In this document: piece after piece, positions 34,966-44,349 of the stretch
Position numbering within the stretch: position 1 is the first letter of the stretch
Layout: every line of letters starts with the position of its first letter
Assembly (NCBI GenBank): GCA_965365445.1
Contig: CBDUBS010000002.1
Location: forward strand, 1-61,139
Length of the DNA: 61,139 bases
Direction of reading: 5' to 3'
Source: CBDUBS01 sp965365445
Lineage (GTDB): Bacteria; Bacteroidota; Rhodothermia; Rhodothermales; DASSAV01
Notes under the pieces: generated by a model
What the model was told of the DNA's origin: nothing
Database searches by the model: none
The model's input: only the letters and a program-made list of their open reading frames with translations
Made by a program: the position numbers and the translations under genes

Positions 34966-34979
34966 AATGCTCTCCGGCG

Positions 34980-36068
34980 CTATGCGGAGGTCAAACCGAC
35001 CGGCAACGTTACTTCTACCCGGGTTCCCTCTCCGGGATGGCTATGGATTTGCAGGGTGCCCTTGTATAGCCGCACCAGATGCCGGGATACCGCCAGTCCG
35101 AGCCCTCCGCCCTGCTGCTCGAAACGCTGACGTCCGAACTGGATATAAGCCTCCACCTGCTCTATCTCCTCCTTGTGCATCCCCCTGCCCCGGTCCTGAA
35201 CGGACAGAAGCCACAATTTATCCTTCAGGTCGGTGGTTACCCGGATGCGACTACCCGGCTCCGAGAATTTGAGCGCGTTGTCCAGAAGCTCCTGAACGAT
35301 TTTTTCCAGATGAAACTCGTGGATGTCCAGCATCCCGTTTCCGTTCTCGACCGAGATGTCCTCCGACCGATTGTAACTCCGGCCCAGGCGGTCGGCAACC
35401 ATTCCGACTACCCGGGCGGCGTCCACTGGTTCGAGCCGTTCGATTCGGAGCGACATGTCGCCGTTGGGCTCGGCATACAGAAGCAGGTTTTCAATCAGAC
35501 GGTGCAGGCGTAACCCCGCGGCATGGATCGAACGCAGCGACTCGTCAATTTCTTCGCGCTTCAGTCCGTCGTATAACTCCATCAGCAGCGACGAATGGGC
35601 AAGCACGAGCGTAAGCGGCGTACGCAACTCGTGAGGAAGCACGGTAGACAGCCCCTGCCGGAGCATTTCGAGCTTTTTCTCGAATTTGCCCACCAATGAC
35701 TCCTGCTTCTGGAGACGGGCGCTTACCGCCGCAACCAACTCATCCGCCGAAAAGGGTTTCGTTACGTAATCGTCCGCGCCCTGGCTCATTCCTTTACGTA
35801 GTTCCGTCGGTTCCGCTTTGGCTGTCAGGAAAACGAATGGGATGGTGCTGAGCTCTGCCGTTTTTCGGAAGGATGCCAGCACTTCGTAGCCGTTCATGCC
35901 GGGCATCATGATGTCGCACAACACGAGATCCGGCCTGAACAAGCGGGCCTGCAACAATCCTTCTTCTCCCGACCGCGCCCCGACGACCTCAAAATTAGCC
36001 TGCGCCAGCATGTAATCGACCATCTCACGTACTTCACGCTGGTCGTCGATGATTAATATGCGCTTCAT
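34980..36068 (-). CDS. Receiver-first histidine kinase (REC-HisKA-HATPase)
   Basis: 362 residues. The N-terminal receiver domain has phosphoacceptor D52 (LVLCDIMMPGMNG) and the conserved Lys in YVTKPF. A HisKA helix with H146 (PHELRTPLT) follows, then an HATPase with N-box LLDNALKFSEP, G1 DRGRGM and G2 GGGLGLAVSR. There is no transmembrane segment and no DNA-binding domain, so it is cytoplasmic and probably receives phosphate from another kinase. It lies 81 bp downstream of the large hybrid kinase on the same strand. Confidence 0.92.
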   Translation of the reverse strand: MKRILIIDDQREVREMVDYMLAQANFEVVGARSGEEGLLQARLFRPDLVLCDIMMPGMNGYEVLASFRKTAELSTIPFVFLTAKAEPTELRKGMSQGADDYVTKPFSADELVAAVSARLQKQESLVGKFEKKLEMLRQGLSTVLPHELRTPLTLVLAHSSLLMELYDGLKREEIDESLRSIHAAGLRLHRLIENLLLYAEPNGDMSLRIERLEPVDAARVVGMVADRLGRSYNRSEDISVENGNGMLDIHEFHLEKIVQELLDNALKFSEPGSRIRVTTDLKDKLWLLSVQDRGRGMHKEEIEQVEAYIQFGRQRFEQQGGGLGLAVSRHLVRLYKGTLQIHSHPGEGTRVEVTLPVGLTSA

Positions 36069-36149
36069 CAGCCCGATCTGTCCACAAAATGTGTATTCCG
36101 TCCACGGCAGGCCGTGATGCGCCGCTACGGCGGAGCGCCCGGAGCGTTA

Positions 36150-38888
36150 TCAGGATGCGATGGAAGGGTCGGGGGAATCGCTCCTGATGAGACGGGCCGT
36201 CATCTCAAGCAGACCATCCGTCGTGAACGGCTTGCTCAGATAGCGATCGAACCCCGCAGCCAGAAAACGTTCCCGGTCGCCCGGTAACGCATAGGCTGTA
36301 ACGGCTGCAATAGGCGTATCGTCATAGTGCGGCAGGGCGCGCAGCCGGCCTATCAGGTCCAGGCCGTTTCCTCCCTGCCCCAGGTTGATATCCAGCAACA
36401 CTGCATCGAAGCGGCGGGCCGACGCTTTTCTCAGGGCCTCCTCGGCGCTGGTGGCAATCGTCACGTCGCACACGTCGAGCAAGAGATGCAGGATGAGAAA
36501 GGCCGTTTCCGGGTTGTCCTCCACGAGCAGCATATGGGACGGCATCGTGTCGGAGGATCCTACCGATCCCTCCGTTTCGCCGGTACGCCGGGCCGTAGGC
36601 TCATCCATGAATATGGGGAAGGAAACGGTAAATGTACTGCCCTGGTCTTTCTTGCTTCTGACGGAGATGGTTCCACCCATGAGTTCCACCAGCCGCCGCG
36701 TAATGGCCAGGCCCAGGCCGCTCCCTTCATGGCTTCGGCTCAAACCCGAGGACTCCTGGCTGAATTCATCGAAAAGATGCGGCAAAAAGGGCGCGTCGAT
36801 ACCCACACCCGTGTCGGCAACATGCACGCGTACAAAGGCGTCCATGGTATCCACGCTGACATGGATGCCTCCCCTCTGGGTAAATTTGACGGCATTACCG
36901 ATCAGGTTTTGCAAGATGCTGCTCAGAGCGCCCTTATCCAGACAGGCCCTGACTTCCTGCGCCTCCGGCGCGACCTGGTACGACAACGTCAGGTTTTTCT
37001 CGGTCGCCAGTTGTTCGTACAGTTGAACGATTTCTTCGATTTCATGCCCTACATCGATTTCCGACAACTGAACCTGAACTCGCCCGGCTTCCAGTTGTGC
37101 GAGCGAAAGTACGGAGTTGAGGGTATCCATCAGGCGCCGCCCGCTCCGTTCGATGAGCATCGCAAACCGGCGATGCTTGTCATCCACCTCTTTGGAGAGC
37201 AGAGACGCATACCCGATAACCGAGGTAAGGGGCGTGCGAATTTCATGGCTCATGTTCGCCAGAAACGCGGTTTTCAGATGCGCCATCTCTTCGGCCTGTT
37301 CTTTGGCCCGCTGGAGTGCGACTTCATACCGCTTGCGTTCGGTAATGTCCTGCACGAAGGCGGCATATTTCCGTTCGCCCCCGAGAAGAAACGAACTGGC
37401 GGCAATGAGCAGCGAAAAGACCTCTCCATCAGCCTTCCGTCCGAACATTTCGTATCCCTGCCCTATGGAAGCAAGCAACGCTTCCTCCCCGTCGCCTTCT
37501 TCCGTACCGTGCAGAAGCTCGGAGAATCGTTTGCCGGTAATCTCCTCGGACGAATAACCGAAGATCCGTTCGGCGGCCCTGTTGAACGTCTCGATGTACC
37601 CTTCGCTATCCGTGACAATGATGCCATCGGCCGATGTCTCCAGAATGATGCGCTGCCGCTTTTCCTTTTCCTCCAGTTCCGCCACCTGCGAATGAATCTG
37701 CGCCGCCATTTTCTTGAAGGTGCGCGCCAGCACGCCGATTTCATCCCTCCGCCGGATCGGCAGGTTCTTGATCCAATCTTCCTTTCCGAAATCCGAAAGC
37801 GCCTGCGTAACCTGGCTCAGGGGCCGGGTCATGAAACCGGAAAAGCCCATCGCCAGAATGATTCCTCCGAGGCAGAACAGGAGCGTTATCAATACGCTTT
37901 TGTCCCGCACTCTTCGCACGCCGTCGAGAATGAGCGCGTGAGGCGAAGTAACACCTACGATGAGTACGTTACGTGCGGGGTCGCCGGTAAGCGGAACCCG
38001 CTCGAAAAATGCCGTCAGTGGATTCCCCGGCGAAGAAGCGACCGATTCGATGCGAATGTTCTGCAACCGACCCTCCACCAGTGCGGCAAAGCCGTCTATT
38101 CTGGAGGTAAGCACGCGCACGCTGTCCTGCCGGCTTCCTTCCGGGATCATCGAGACGGAGCCGACCAGTAGCTTACCCTGCTCATCGAACAGGTACATGG
38201 TCTTATCCGGGTCAACCACGGCTACGGCGGCATACAATGCTTCCGAAAAATCGATGCTGATCTCGATGTACCCGAAGTGCTTGCCTTGCTCATCGAATAC
38301 CGGAGCCACGGATTCCAGTTTGGGAACCCCGGCCCCTATTACATCACCGTCGATAGCCTCCGTACGCAGATCAGATACGTAAACGGAACCCGGCTGAAGG
38401 CCGAAGGCCTCTTGGTAAAGGGGTGTGCCGCTCTGTTTCATCAGGCGTTTTCCGGAGATTCGCTCGATGTTGCCGTCCCTTCGCTCTACCCGGACGAGCT
38501 CCTTACCCTCGTCATACGCCGCGACGAAACGCAATCGGTGTAAGTTGGGGCGGTCCGCAAGGAAAGCCGCAAAAATATCGCTCAACTGATCCCGCCATTC
38601 CCAGTCGAGAAGGGCTGTCTCCGGATCGAGGCCGCGTCGGCTGCGCGCTCGTACGATTCCCATTACCGGAGGCGTCGAGGCCAGAAACCGTGCGTCTTTC
38701 GTTATGGATTCAACTGAAGCGGCCAGACGTACTTCCGCCGTACGGGCCGTATAATTGAGCCGCTCCGTCGATGAATCGATCAGCGACTGGCGGGCGGCCT
38801 GATACACCATGTACCCTTCCGTACCCGTTGCCAGCAGTACCAGAAGAGAAAAAATCAGAGCGAACCGGCTGCCTATACCCAGCTTCAT
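36150..38888 (-). CDS. Membrane hybrid sensor histidine kinase (Cache-like, HAMP, PAS, HisKA, HATPase, REC)
   Basis: 912 residues. TM1 is about 8-28. An extracytoplasmic Cache-like sensor of about 300 residues follows, then TM2 about 331-350. HAMP (350-404), PAS (about 410-520; SADGIIVTDSEGYIETFNRA), and HisKA with H548 (ANMSHEIRTPLT) come next. The HATPase has LIGNAVKFTQR, DTGVGI and GSGLGLAITRR, and a C-terminal receiver has D833 (AVLLDINLG). There is no output domain. The small-molecule-like sensor suggests response to an external ligand. The companion REC-kinase downstream is the likely partner. Start is the ATG at 38888. Confidence 0.93.
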   Translation of the reverse strand: MKLGIGSRFALIFSLLVLLATGTEGYMVYQAARQSLIDSSTERLNYTARTAEVRLAASVESITKDARFLASTPPVMGIVRARSRRGLDPETALLDWEWRDQLSDIFAAFLADRPNLHRLRFVAAYDEGKELVRVERRDGNIERISGKRLMKQSGTPLYQEAFGLQPGSVYVSDLRTEAIDGDVIGAGVPKLESVAPVFDEQGKHFGYIEISIDFSEALYAAVAVVDPDKTMYLFDEQGKLLVGSVSMIPEGSRQDSVRVLTSRIDGFAALVEGRLQNIRIESVASSPGNPLTAFFERVPLTGDPARNVLIVGVTSPHALILDGVRRVRDKSVLITLLFCLGGIILAMGFSGFMTRPLSQVTQALSDFGKEDWIKNLPIRRRDEIGVLARTFKKMAAQIHSQVAELEEKEKRQRIILETSADGIIVTDSEGYIETFNRAAERIFGYSSEEITGKRFSELLHGTEEGDGEEALLASIGQGYEMFGRKADGEVFSLLIAASSFLLGGERKYAAFVQDITERKRYEVALQRAKEQAEEMAHLKTAFLANMSHEIRTPLTSVIGYASLLSKEVDDKHRRFAMLIERSGRRLMDTLNSVLSLAQLEAGRVQVQLSEIDVGHEIEEIVQLYEQLATEKNLTLSYQVAPEAQEVRACLDKGALSSILQNLIGNAVKFTQRGGIHVSVDTMDAFVRVHVADTGVGIDAPFLPHLFDEFSQESSGLSRSHEGSGLGLAITRRLVELMGGTISVRSKKDQGSTFTVSFPIFMDEPTARRTGETEGSVGSSDTMPSHMLLVEDNPETAFLILHLLLDVCDVTIATSAEEALRKASARRFDAVLLDINLGQGGNGLDLIGRLRALPHYDDTPIAAVTAYALPGDRERFLAAGFDRYLSKPFTTDGLLEMTARLIRSDSPDPSIAS

Positions 38889-39198
38889 AGCTCCTCAGTT
38901 ATTATGGTCAAGCGGCGCTCCCGCACTTCGAGGCTGTTCGAGAGTATTCCGTTTAGCGGCAAGGTTTTCCTTACCCGGAAAAAGCTGCCATGACCCTTGC
39001 TGATGGTACATGCTTTTCATGGTTATAATCATAGCATCTGTACCTCGCAAACGCGAGTCCGTTCTCACGATCTACGATTGAAGTCATACGGGGCCGTTCT
39101 CGCGTATCGCCCGAAACATGAGCGGTTACAGCGCGACGGCTTGCCTGCATGGCCGGTGGGAATCTGTTCGAGTTGTAGCGATAATGTAAAAGATGGGG
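38889..39198. other. Intergenic region between the hybrid kinase and the small ORF/citrate synthase
   Basis: About 310 bp without a supported gene. It contains an AT-rich near-palindrome atggttataatcat around 39019-39032 with a TATAAT-like hexamer at 39024-39029. The nearest TTG hexamer is 21 bases upstream, so no promoter is called. No stem with T-run, tRNA or known RNA was seen. A 78-codon plus-strand frame here lacks family features. Confidence 0.4.
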
Positions 39199-39384
39199 CT
39201 ACACACAGATTTCGGCGTAGCGGCTATTTCTGAACGGGAAGATTGAGACTAGTTTTCTCTCCCGTATTATCGTACCCATCGAGTGGTCCATATCCCATTC
39301 GGTGAGTACAGGAAAGCGCTTCTCAACCTGTTGAATGGCTAATTCGTGCGCGCTCACAGGGGATTCCTGTTCATAATCGGCCAT
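39199..39384 (-). CDS. Small protein of unknown function (61 aa), tentative
   Basis: ATG at 39384 opens a 61-codon frame, MADYEQESPVSAHELAIQQV and on, with an amphipathic helix, a segment TEWDMDHSMGTIIRERKLVS and an ending in EICV. It is the best frame between the hybrid kinase and citrate synthase and would be divergent from citrate synthase by 102 bp. No good Shine-Dalgarno precedes the ATG, and no family is recognised, so coding status is uncertain. Confidence 0.42.
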   Translation of the reverse strand: MADYEQESPVSAHELAIQQVEKRFPVLTEWDMDHSMGTIIRERKLVSIFPFRNSRYAEICV

Positions 39385-39486
39385 AAACGAGGAACGTGTG
39401 TGAATTTTGAGAGTGCTAGGAAGGGAGGACGGCAGTAGCAAGGGCGAAATCTTATTTCGGACACAATCAAACGGCGAGAAGACTGG

Positions 39487-40788
39487 ATGGATACCGCAAA
39501 ACTTATCGTACAAGGAAAAGAGTTTACCCTTCCGATCGTGGTCGGCACGGAAGGAGAAGTAGGCATCGACGTTCGCGCCCTGTTCAAGGACGCCGGATAC
39601 GTCACGTTTGACCCCGGTTACGGCAATACGGGCTCCTGCGAAAGCGCCATTACATTCATCGACGGCGAGCAAGGCATCCTCCGGTATCGAGGAATCCCCA
39701 TCGAAGAATTGGCGGAGAAAGCCAGCTTCGTGGAGGTGTGCTACCTCTTGATCAACGGGGAGTTGCCCACGCGCGAAGAATTGGCTCGGCTCAACAAGGA
39801 TCTGATCTACCACAGCATGCTCCATGAGGACATGAAGAAGCTGTTTGAGGGGTTTCCCCCGAAAGCGCGTCCCATGAGCGTATTGTCATCCATGGTTGCT
39901 TCGCTGTCGGCCTATTACATCGAGTCGGAAGATCCTGAGGAGCACCACCTGAACGTCATCCGACTGCTCTCCAAAGTGCGTACGCTGGCCGCTTTTGCCT
40001 ACAAGAAATCCGTCGGGCATCCGTTCATCTATCCGCGCAACGATCTTTCCTACGCCGGCAACTTCCTGTACATGATGTTTGCCACGCCCACGGAGGATTA
40101 TGAGGTTCCGGAAATACTCGAGCGCGCTCTCGATTTGCTGCTCATCCTCCATGCCGATCACGAGCAGAATTGCAGCACCTCTACGGTTCGTATGGTGGGA
40201 AGCAGTCTGGCGGATATGTTCGGGTCGATATCGGCGGGCATCAGCGCTTTATCCGGTCCCCTGCACGGCCGCGCCAATCAGGAAGTGATCCACATGCTGG
40301 AGGACATCCAGCAATCCGGGAGCGACGTAAAAACCTACGTCGAGCGGGCCAAGAAAAAAGACAGCAAGACGCGCCTCATGGGTTTCGGACACCGCGTATA
40401 CCGCAACTTCGACCCCCGGGGGCGCATCATCAAAAAGGTTGCCGACGACGTGCTGGAACAGCTCGGTATTCAAGACCCGCTGCTCGATATCGCCAAACGG
40501 TTAGAGCAGGTAGCCCTGGAGGACGAATACTTCATCGAGCGCAAGCTTTACCCGAACGTGGACTTCTACAGCGGCATTCTGTATCGCGCCATGGGCATCC
40601 CGACCAGTATGTTTACGGTCATGTTTACCATGGGCCGCCTGCCGGGCTGGATTGCTCAGTGGGAGGAAATGCGGCGTGACCCCATGACCCGTATCCATCG
40701 CCCGCGCCAGGTGTACGTAGGGGCGCCGAAACGCTCCTATGTGCCAGTGGAGGAACGAGAACCCCTGAAAACGGAAGTGTATTTGTAG
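39487..40788 (+). CDS. gltA: Citrate synthase
   Basis: 433 residues; condenses oxaloacetate and acetyl-CoA as the entry step of the TCA cycle. Visible features are the N-terminal domain with ITFIDGEQGILRYRGIPIEE, the HADHEQNCSTSTVRMVGSS block with catalytic His, LSGPLHGRANQEV, MGFGHRVYRNFDPR with the second His, and PNVDFYSGILYRAMG with the catalytic Asp. Type II bacterial length. Convergent with the CoA-transferase gene across a terminator, linking it to the methylmalonyl-CoA operon. Confidence 0.97.
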   Translation: MDTAKLIVQGKEFTLPIVVGTEGEVGIDVRALFKDAGYVTFDPGYGNTGSCESAITFIDGEQGILRYRGIPIEELAEKASFVEVCYLLINGELPTREELARLNKDLIYHSMLHEDMKKLFEGFPPKARPMSVLSSMVASLSAYYIESEDPEEHHLNVIRLLSKVRTLAAFAYKKSVGHPFIYPRNDLSYAGNFLYMMFATPTEDYEVPEILERALDLLLILHADHEQNCSTSTVRMVGSSLADMFGSISAGISALSGPLHGRANQEVIHMLEDIQQSGSDVKTYVERAKKKDSKTRLMGFGHRVYRNFDPRGRIIKKVADDVLEQLGIQDPLLDIAKRLEQVALEDEYFIERKLYPNVDFYSGILYRAMGIPTSMFTVMFTMGRLPGWIAQWEEMRRDPMTRIHRPRQVYVGAPKRSYVPVEEREPLKTEVYL

Positions 40789-40793
40789 CCATC

Positions 40794-40834
40794 AAAAAGG
40801 GGCTTCTCCGGAAACGGGAAGCCCCTTTTTTAAT
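40794..40834. terminator. Bidirectional terminator between gltA and the CoA-transferase gene
   Basis: A 13-bp stem, aaaaaggggcttc (40794-40806) with gaagccccttttt (40818-40830), has an 11-nt loop. T-rich on the plus strand (ttttttaatta) and, by symmetry of the A/T flanks, on the minus strand as well. It lies 6 bp after the gltA stop and ends next to the stop of the convergent gene. Confidence 0.92.
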
Positions 40835-42321
40835 TAGCCCTGCGGCAGCATCGTGCCGTGCTCGATCAGGTTGCGGTGCAGTTCGTAGCACCGGGTCAGG
40901 TCATGCCGGATGTGGCCCATGGGCGCCTCGTGCAGATACTGCTTGAGGTAATCCCGATACGCCGGATTCGCGCACTTATCGATGATCCGGTTAGCCCTCT
41001 CTATAGGCCCCAACCCGCGCAGATCGGCCAGCCCCTGTTCCGTAACGATTATCTGGACGGAGTGTTCGTTGTGGTCGACATGGGTAGCCATAGGCACGAC
41101 CGCAGAAATCTTGCCTCCCTTGGCCACGCTGGGGCAGACCATGATCGACAGGTACGCGTTGCGTACGAAATCGCCGGAGCCGCCGACGCCGTTCATGATG
41201 TGCGTTCCGGTAACGTGCGTCGAATTGGCGTTGCCGTAAATATCTACTTCCAGCGCCGTATTGATGGCTATGACGCCCAGCCTTCGGATAACGCCGGGGT
41301 TGTTCGAGAGCTCCTGCGGCCTCAGGACGACGCGCCGCCCGAAGAACGTCATCTCCTGATAAAGACGCTGCAACTCCGGTTCGCTCAGGGTAAGGCTCGT
41401 CGTGGAAGCCCCGAGAAGCCTTTCGTTCAGCATCAGGTCAACCAGCGCATCCTGAAACACCTCACTGTACATGTAGAACGGCGGCACGTCGCTTTTGCCC
41501 AGGCCCGCCATGACGGCGTTGGCAATATTTCCGACACCCGCCTGCATCGGTAGAAAGTCGCGCGGGATGCGGCCCGCCTTCATTTCGTCGAGAAGGAAAT
41601 GCACGACGTGATCCGCGATTTTCTCGCTCACTTCATCCGGTTCGTCGAATCCGGCTACGCCGTCGGGCTCGTCCGTCTCCACGACGCCGATGATCTTGCT
41701 GGGATTCACGACCGCAAACGGCGTCCCCATTTTCGTCAGGGGGTGATGAATGGGTATCGGATTGCGATGCGGAGGCGTCGGAAGAATCGAGATGTCGTGC
41801 ATCTCCCACAGGCGCTTGGAGTGATGCCGGTTGATTTCGATGATCACTTTTTCGGCGTGGCGCAAGTAGCTCGGGCTGGCTCCGACCGAGGTGGACAAAT
41901 ACACCCGGCCGTCCTGCGTCACGTCGATAGCTTCAACGACCGCGAAGTCGATTTTACCGAAGAAGCCGAACTCCACCATCTGGGGGACATGCGAAAGGTG
42001 CATGTCCACAAACTCCGCCTTTTGCGCATTGATACGCTGCCGGAGCGATTTGGACGATTGGTAGGGGGCGCGCCAGGAAATGGCGTCGGCCTGGGCCAGG
42101 GCTTCGTCCAGCCCGGCGCCGGTGGACGCGCCGGTGAGGACCCTGATCTGGAGGGGCTCGCCGCGCTCGTGCATGGCCTTGGCGCGAGCGGCCAAGGCTC
42201 GGGGCACGGCTTTGGCCGCACCGGCCGGAGTAAAACCGGAAAAGCCTACCGTGGCTCCGTCAAAGATCTTGGCAGCCGCTTCTTCAGCGGTCAGCCGTGG
42301 AAAGTGGTTGCTGGGTTGCAT
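40834..42321 (-). CDS. Acetyl-CoA hydrolase/CoA-transferase family protein
   Basis: 495 residues of the Cat1/AarC-type family, which transfers CoA between short-chain acids such as acetate, propionate and succinate. Catalytic Glu is E287 in MYSEVFQDALVD. GVGNIANAVMAGL, the NSTHVTGTHIMNGVGGSGDF loop and IIVTEQGLADLRGLGP are family blocks. Given its position as last gene of the methylmalonyl-CoA operon, a propionyl-CoA:succinate or acetate CoA-transferase is the likely role. Members can also hydrolyse acetyl-CoA. Substrate specificity is inferred from context only. Confidence 0.9.
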   Translation of the reverse strand: MQPSNHFPRLTAEEAAAKIFDGATVGFSGFTPAGAAKAVPRALAARAKAMHERGEPLQIRVLTGASTGAGLDEALAQADAISWRAPYQSSKSLRQRINAQKAEFVDMHLSHVPQMVEFGFFGKIDFAVVEAIDVTQDGRVYLSTSVGASPSYLRHAEKVIIEINRHHSKRLWEMHDISILPTPPHRNPIPIHHPLTKMGTPFAVVNPSKIIGVVETDEPDGVAGFDEPDEVSEKIADHVVHFLLDEMKAGRIPRDFLPMQAGVGNIANAVMAGLGKSDVPPFYMYSEVFQDALVDLMLNERLLGASTTSLTLSEPELQRLYQEMTFFGRRVVLRPQELSNNPGVIRRLGVIAINTALEVDIYGNANSTHVTGTHIMNGVGGSGDFVRNAYLSIMVCPSVAKGGKISAVVPMATHVDHNEHSVQIIVTEQGLADLRGLGPIERANRIIDKCANPAYRDYLKQYLHEAPMGHIRHDLTRCYELHRNLIEHGTMLPQG

Positions 42322-42402
42322 CTAGGTTCAGGAAAAGTGAAACGAGTACGTGGTTGATCAGGGGCGACGCATGGCTAGTGGGCGCATCGGCCGGGCCGCC
42401 CG

Positions 42403-43866
42403 TCAGCCGAAATACGACAGCAAAACGCCTGCCGCTACCGCCGATCCGATAACACCGGCCACATTGGGCCCCATGGCGTGCATCAGAATGAAATTCTGAG
42501 GGTCCTCCTCATGGGCTACGCGCTGCACAACGCGCGCCGCCATCGGTACGGCCGAAACGCCTGCCGCTCCGATAAGGGGATTGATCTGCTTCTTGCTGAC
42601 GGCATTGAGCAGTTTGGCGAACAGCAGTCCTCCTGCCGTCGAAAAACTGAAAGCGACAACCCCGAGAATGAATATATAAATGGTCTGAGGGGTCAAAAAG
42701 TTGCTGGCCTGTGTTTTGGCCCCCACAACGAGGCCCAGCAGGATGGTTACGATATCGATGAACGTGGTGCTTGCTGTTCGGGCCAGGCGTTCCGTGACGA
42801 GACTCTCGCGCAGCAGGTTGCCGAAAAAGAGCATTCCCAACAGCGGCAGTGCCCCATTGGCGATAAACGCGGTCAGGATGAATCCAAGGATGGGGAACAG
42901 CACTTTCAGCGTTCGAGATACCTCACCGGTCTGCTCCATTCGGATGCGGCGCTCCTTTTTTGTCGTCAAGAGCCGCATGATGGGAGGTTGGATGAGCGGC
43001 ACCATAGCCATATAGCTGTATGCGGAAAGCGCCACCGCCCCCAGCAGGTCGGGCGCCAGCTTCGTGCATACGAATATGGCGGTCGGCCCGTCGGCTCCAC
43101 CGATGATCCCGATGGACGCCGCTTCCTCGGGACGAAAACCAAACCACGTGGCAGCCAACAGCGCCCCGAAAATACCCAGCTGCGCGGCCGCCCCCAGCAA
43201 AATCGTCCTCGGATTCGCCAGCAACGGGCCGAAATCCGTCAGAGCGCCGATGCCAAGGAAAATGAGCGGGGGGAATATGCCCCACTCGATGCCGCGGAAC
43301 AGCATCCAGAACACCCCGGCGTTCCAGGGATCCTGGCTTCGCGGGTCGATCACCACGTTATACCGATCGTCGTCGGACTGCCGGAGCGCCAGGATGCGCC
43401 TTCCCTGATGCAACGTTTGCACGCCCGGTTGCCGGATCTCACCGGTCCAGTACAGCTTCTGCCGGGTATTGACCATTACGGCCTCCCCTTTCTGGACCCG
43501 GTCCTGAAACAGGAAGGGTTGATGCCGTATCCGGTTCTGCGCCTGAAGATCTTCCTCCGGTGAATAGATCAACTCCCACGGCTGAAACCGGACGCTGTCG
43601 ATGACGGCTCCCTGTTCGGTGGCGTAATATGCAATGTCGGCCTCGCTTACGGGGCCGTCGTACACGCCCACACTCAGCTGCGTGACGTCGTAGGGAATGT
43701 TGCCGATCAGGATTCCAAAACCTATCGGTATGAGCAGCAGGGGTTCAAACCCCTTCTTGATAGCCAGAAAGATAAACGCCAGACCGATCAGCAGCATCAC
43801 CCCGTTCGTCCAGTGAAACTGGCCGAATCCGGAGTCGCGCATGAAGTCCAGAAACATGTCTAACAT
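42403..43866 (-). CDS. mmdB: Na+-translocating decarboxylase beta subunit with large insertion
   Basis: 487-residue integral membrane subunit of the OadB/GcdB/MmdB family, which couples biotin-bound CO2 release to Na+ export. TM blocks include LLIGLAFIFLAIKKGFEPLL, the IFPPLIFLGIGALTDFGPLL segment with D211, and IGIIGGADGPTAIFV. Family members are usually about 400-430 residues. Here about 100 extra hydrophilic residues (roughly 62-168) separate the first membrane segments from the IFPPLIF block. The insert likely faces outside. It is the eighth gene of the operon and follows the biotin-carrier gene after 105 bp. Confidence 0.93.
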   Translation of the reverse strand: MLDMFLDFMRDSGFGQFHWTNGVMLLIGLAFIFLAIKKGFEPLLLIPIGFGILIGNIPYDVTQLSVGVYDGPVSEADIAYYATEQGAVIDSVRFQPWELIYSPEEDLQAQNRIRHQPFLFQDRVQKGEAVMVNTRQKLYWTGEIRQPGVQTLHQGRRILALRQSDDDRYNVVIDPRSQDPWNAGVFWMLFRGIEWGIFPPLIFLGIGALTDFGPLLANPRTILLGAAAQLGIFGALLAATWFGFRPEEAASIGIIGGADGPTAIFVCTKLAPDLLGAVALSAYSYMAMVPLIQPPIMRLLTTKKERRIRMEQTGEVSRTLKVLFPILGFILTAFIANGALPLLGMLFFGNLLRESLVTERLARTASTTFIDIVTILLGLVVGAKTQASNFLTPQTIYIFILGVVAFSFSTAGGLLFAKLLNAVSKKQINPLIGAAGVSAVPMAARVVQRVAHEEDPQNFILMHAMGPNVAGVIGSAVAAGVLLSYFG

Positions 43867-43971
43867 AATCGGAGCCTATGTAAAAGCGCACTCGGGCGGC
43901 TACCGCGTTCCATTCGGCGCCCGAAATCCATGCAGGCGGCTGTCGCCCGGCGCTTCTGTTTTTTTATGCCG

Positions 43972-44349
43972 TCAATCGTATTCCAAAAGGAGCTGGCCCG
44001 GTTTGACGGCCTCTCCCCCGCTTACGTGAACCTGGCGAATTTTGCCCGCTACCGGCGAAGCCACGTTCGTTTCCATTTTCATGGCTTCCATGATGAAAAC
44101 GACCTGATTGACCGTAACTACGTCGCCGGGTTTAGCCAGTACTTTCAGGATGGTGCCGGCGATGGGGCTGCGAAGCGCCTTATCGCCGTCCGCCACAGGG
44201 GTAGCCGTTCGAGCCGGCGGCTCGGCTCGTGAGGGAGCCGCCGCCCGGCTTACGGGAGCAGGTGAACCACCCGAAACCGATTCTGCCCCATCGAGCACTT
44301 CCACATCTACGTCGTACGAATTGCCTTCTATGGTTATGCGAAGCCTCAT
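43972..44349 (-). CDS. mmdC: Biotin carboxyl-carrier subunit of the decarboxylase
   Basis: 125 residues. A short N-terminal strand region is followed by an Ala/Pro-rich flexible linker (about 25-55) and a C-terminal biotinyl domain with IMEAMKMETNVASP (K91 the biotinylated lysine). The linker lets biotin swing between the carboxyltransferase and the membrane beta subunit. Its ATG overlaps the preceding mmdD-like stop in an ATGA arrangement, indicating translational coupling. Confidence 0.93.
   Translation of the reverse strand: MRLRITIEGNSYDVDVEVLDGAESVSGGSPAPVSRAAAPSRAEPPARTATPVADGDKALRSPIAGTILKVLAKPGDVVTVNQVVFIMEAMKMETNVASPVAGKIRQVHVSGGEAVKPGQLLLEYD

Noticed and set aside
36327..38171. Plus-strand open frame of 614 codons opposite the hybrid kinase
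   Set aside because: Antisense shadow of a multi-domain kinase with intact motifs.
38997..39029. Sigma-70-like promoter with TTGCTG and TATAAT
   Set aside because: The spacer is 21 bases, too long, and the downstream gene is about 450 bases away; sigma usage in this phylum also differs.
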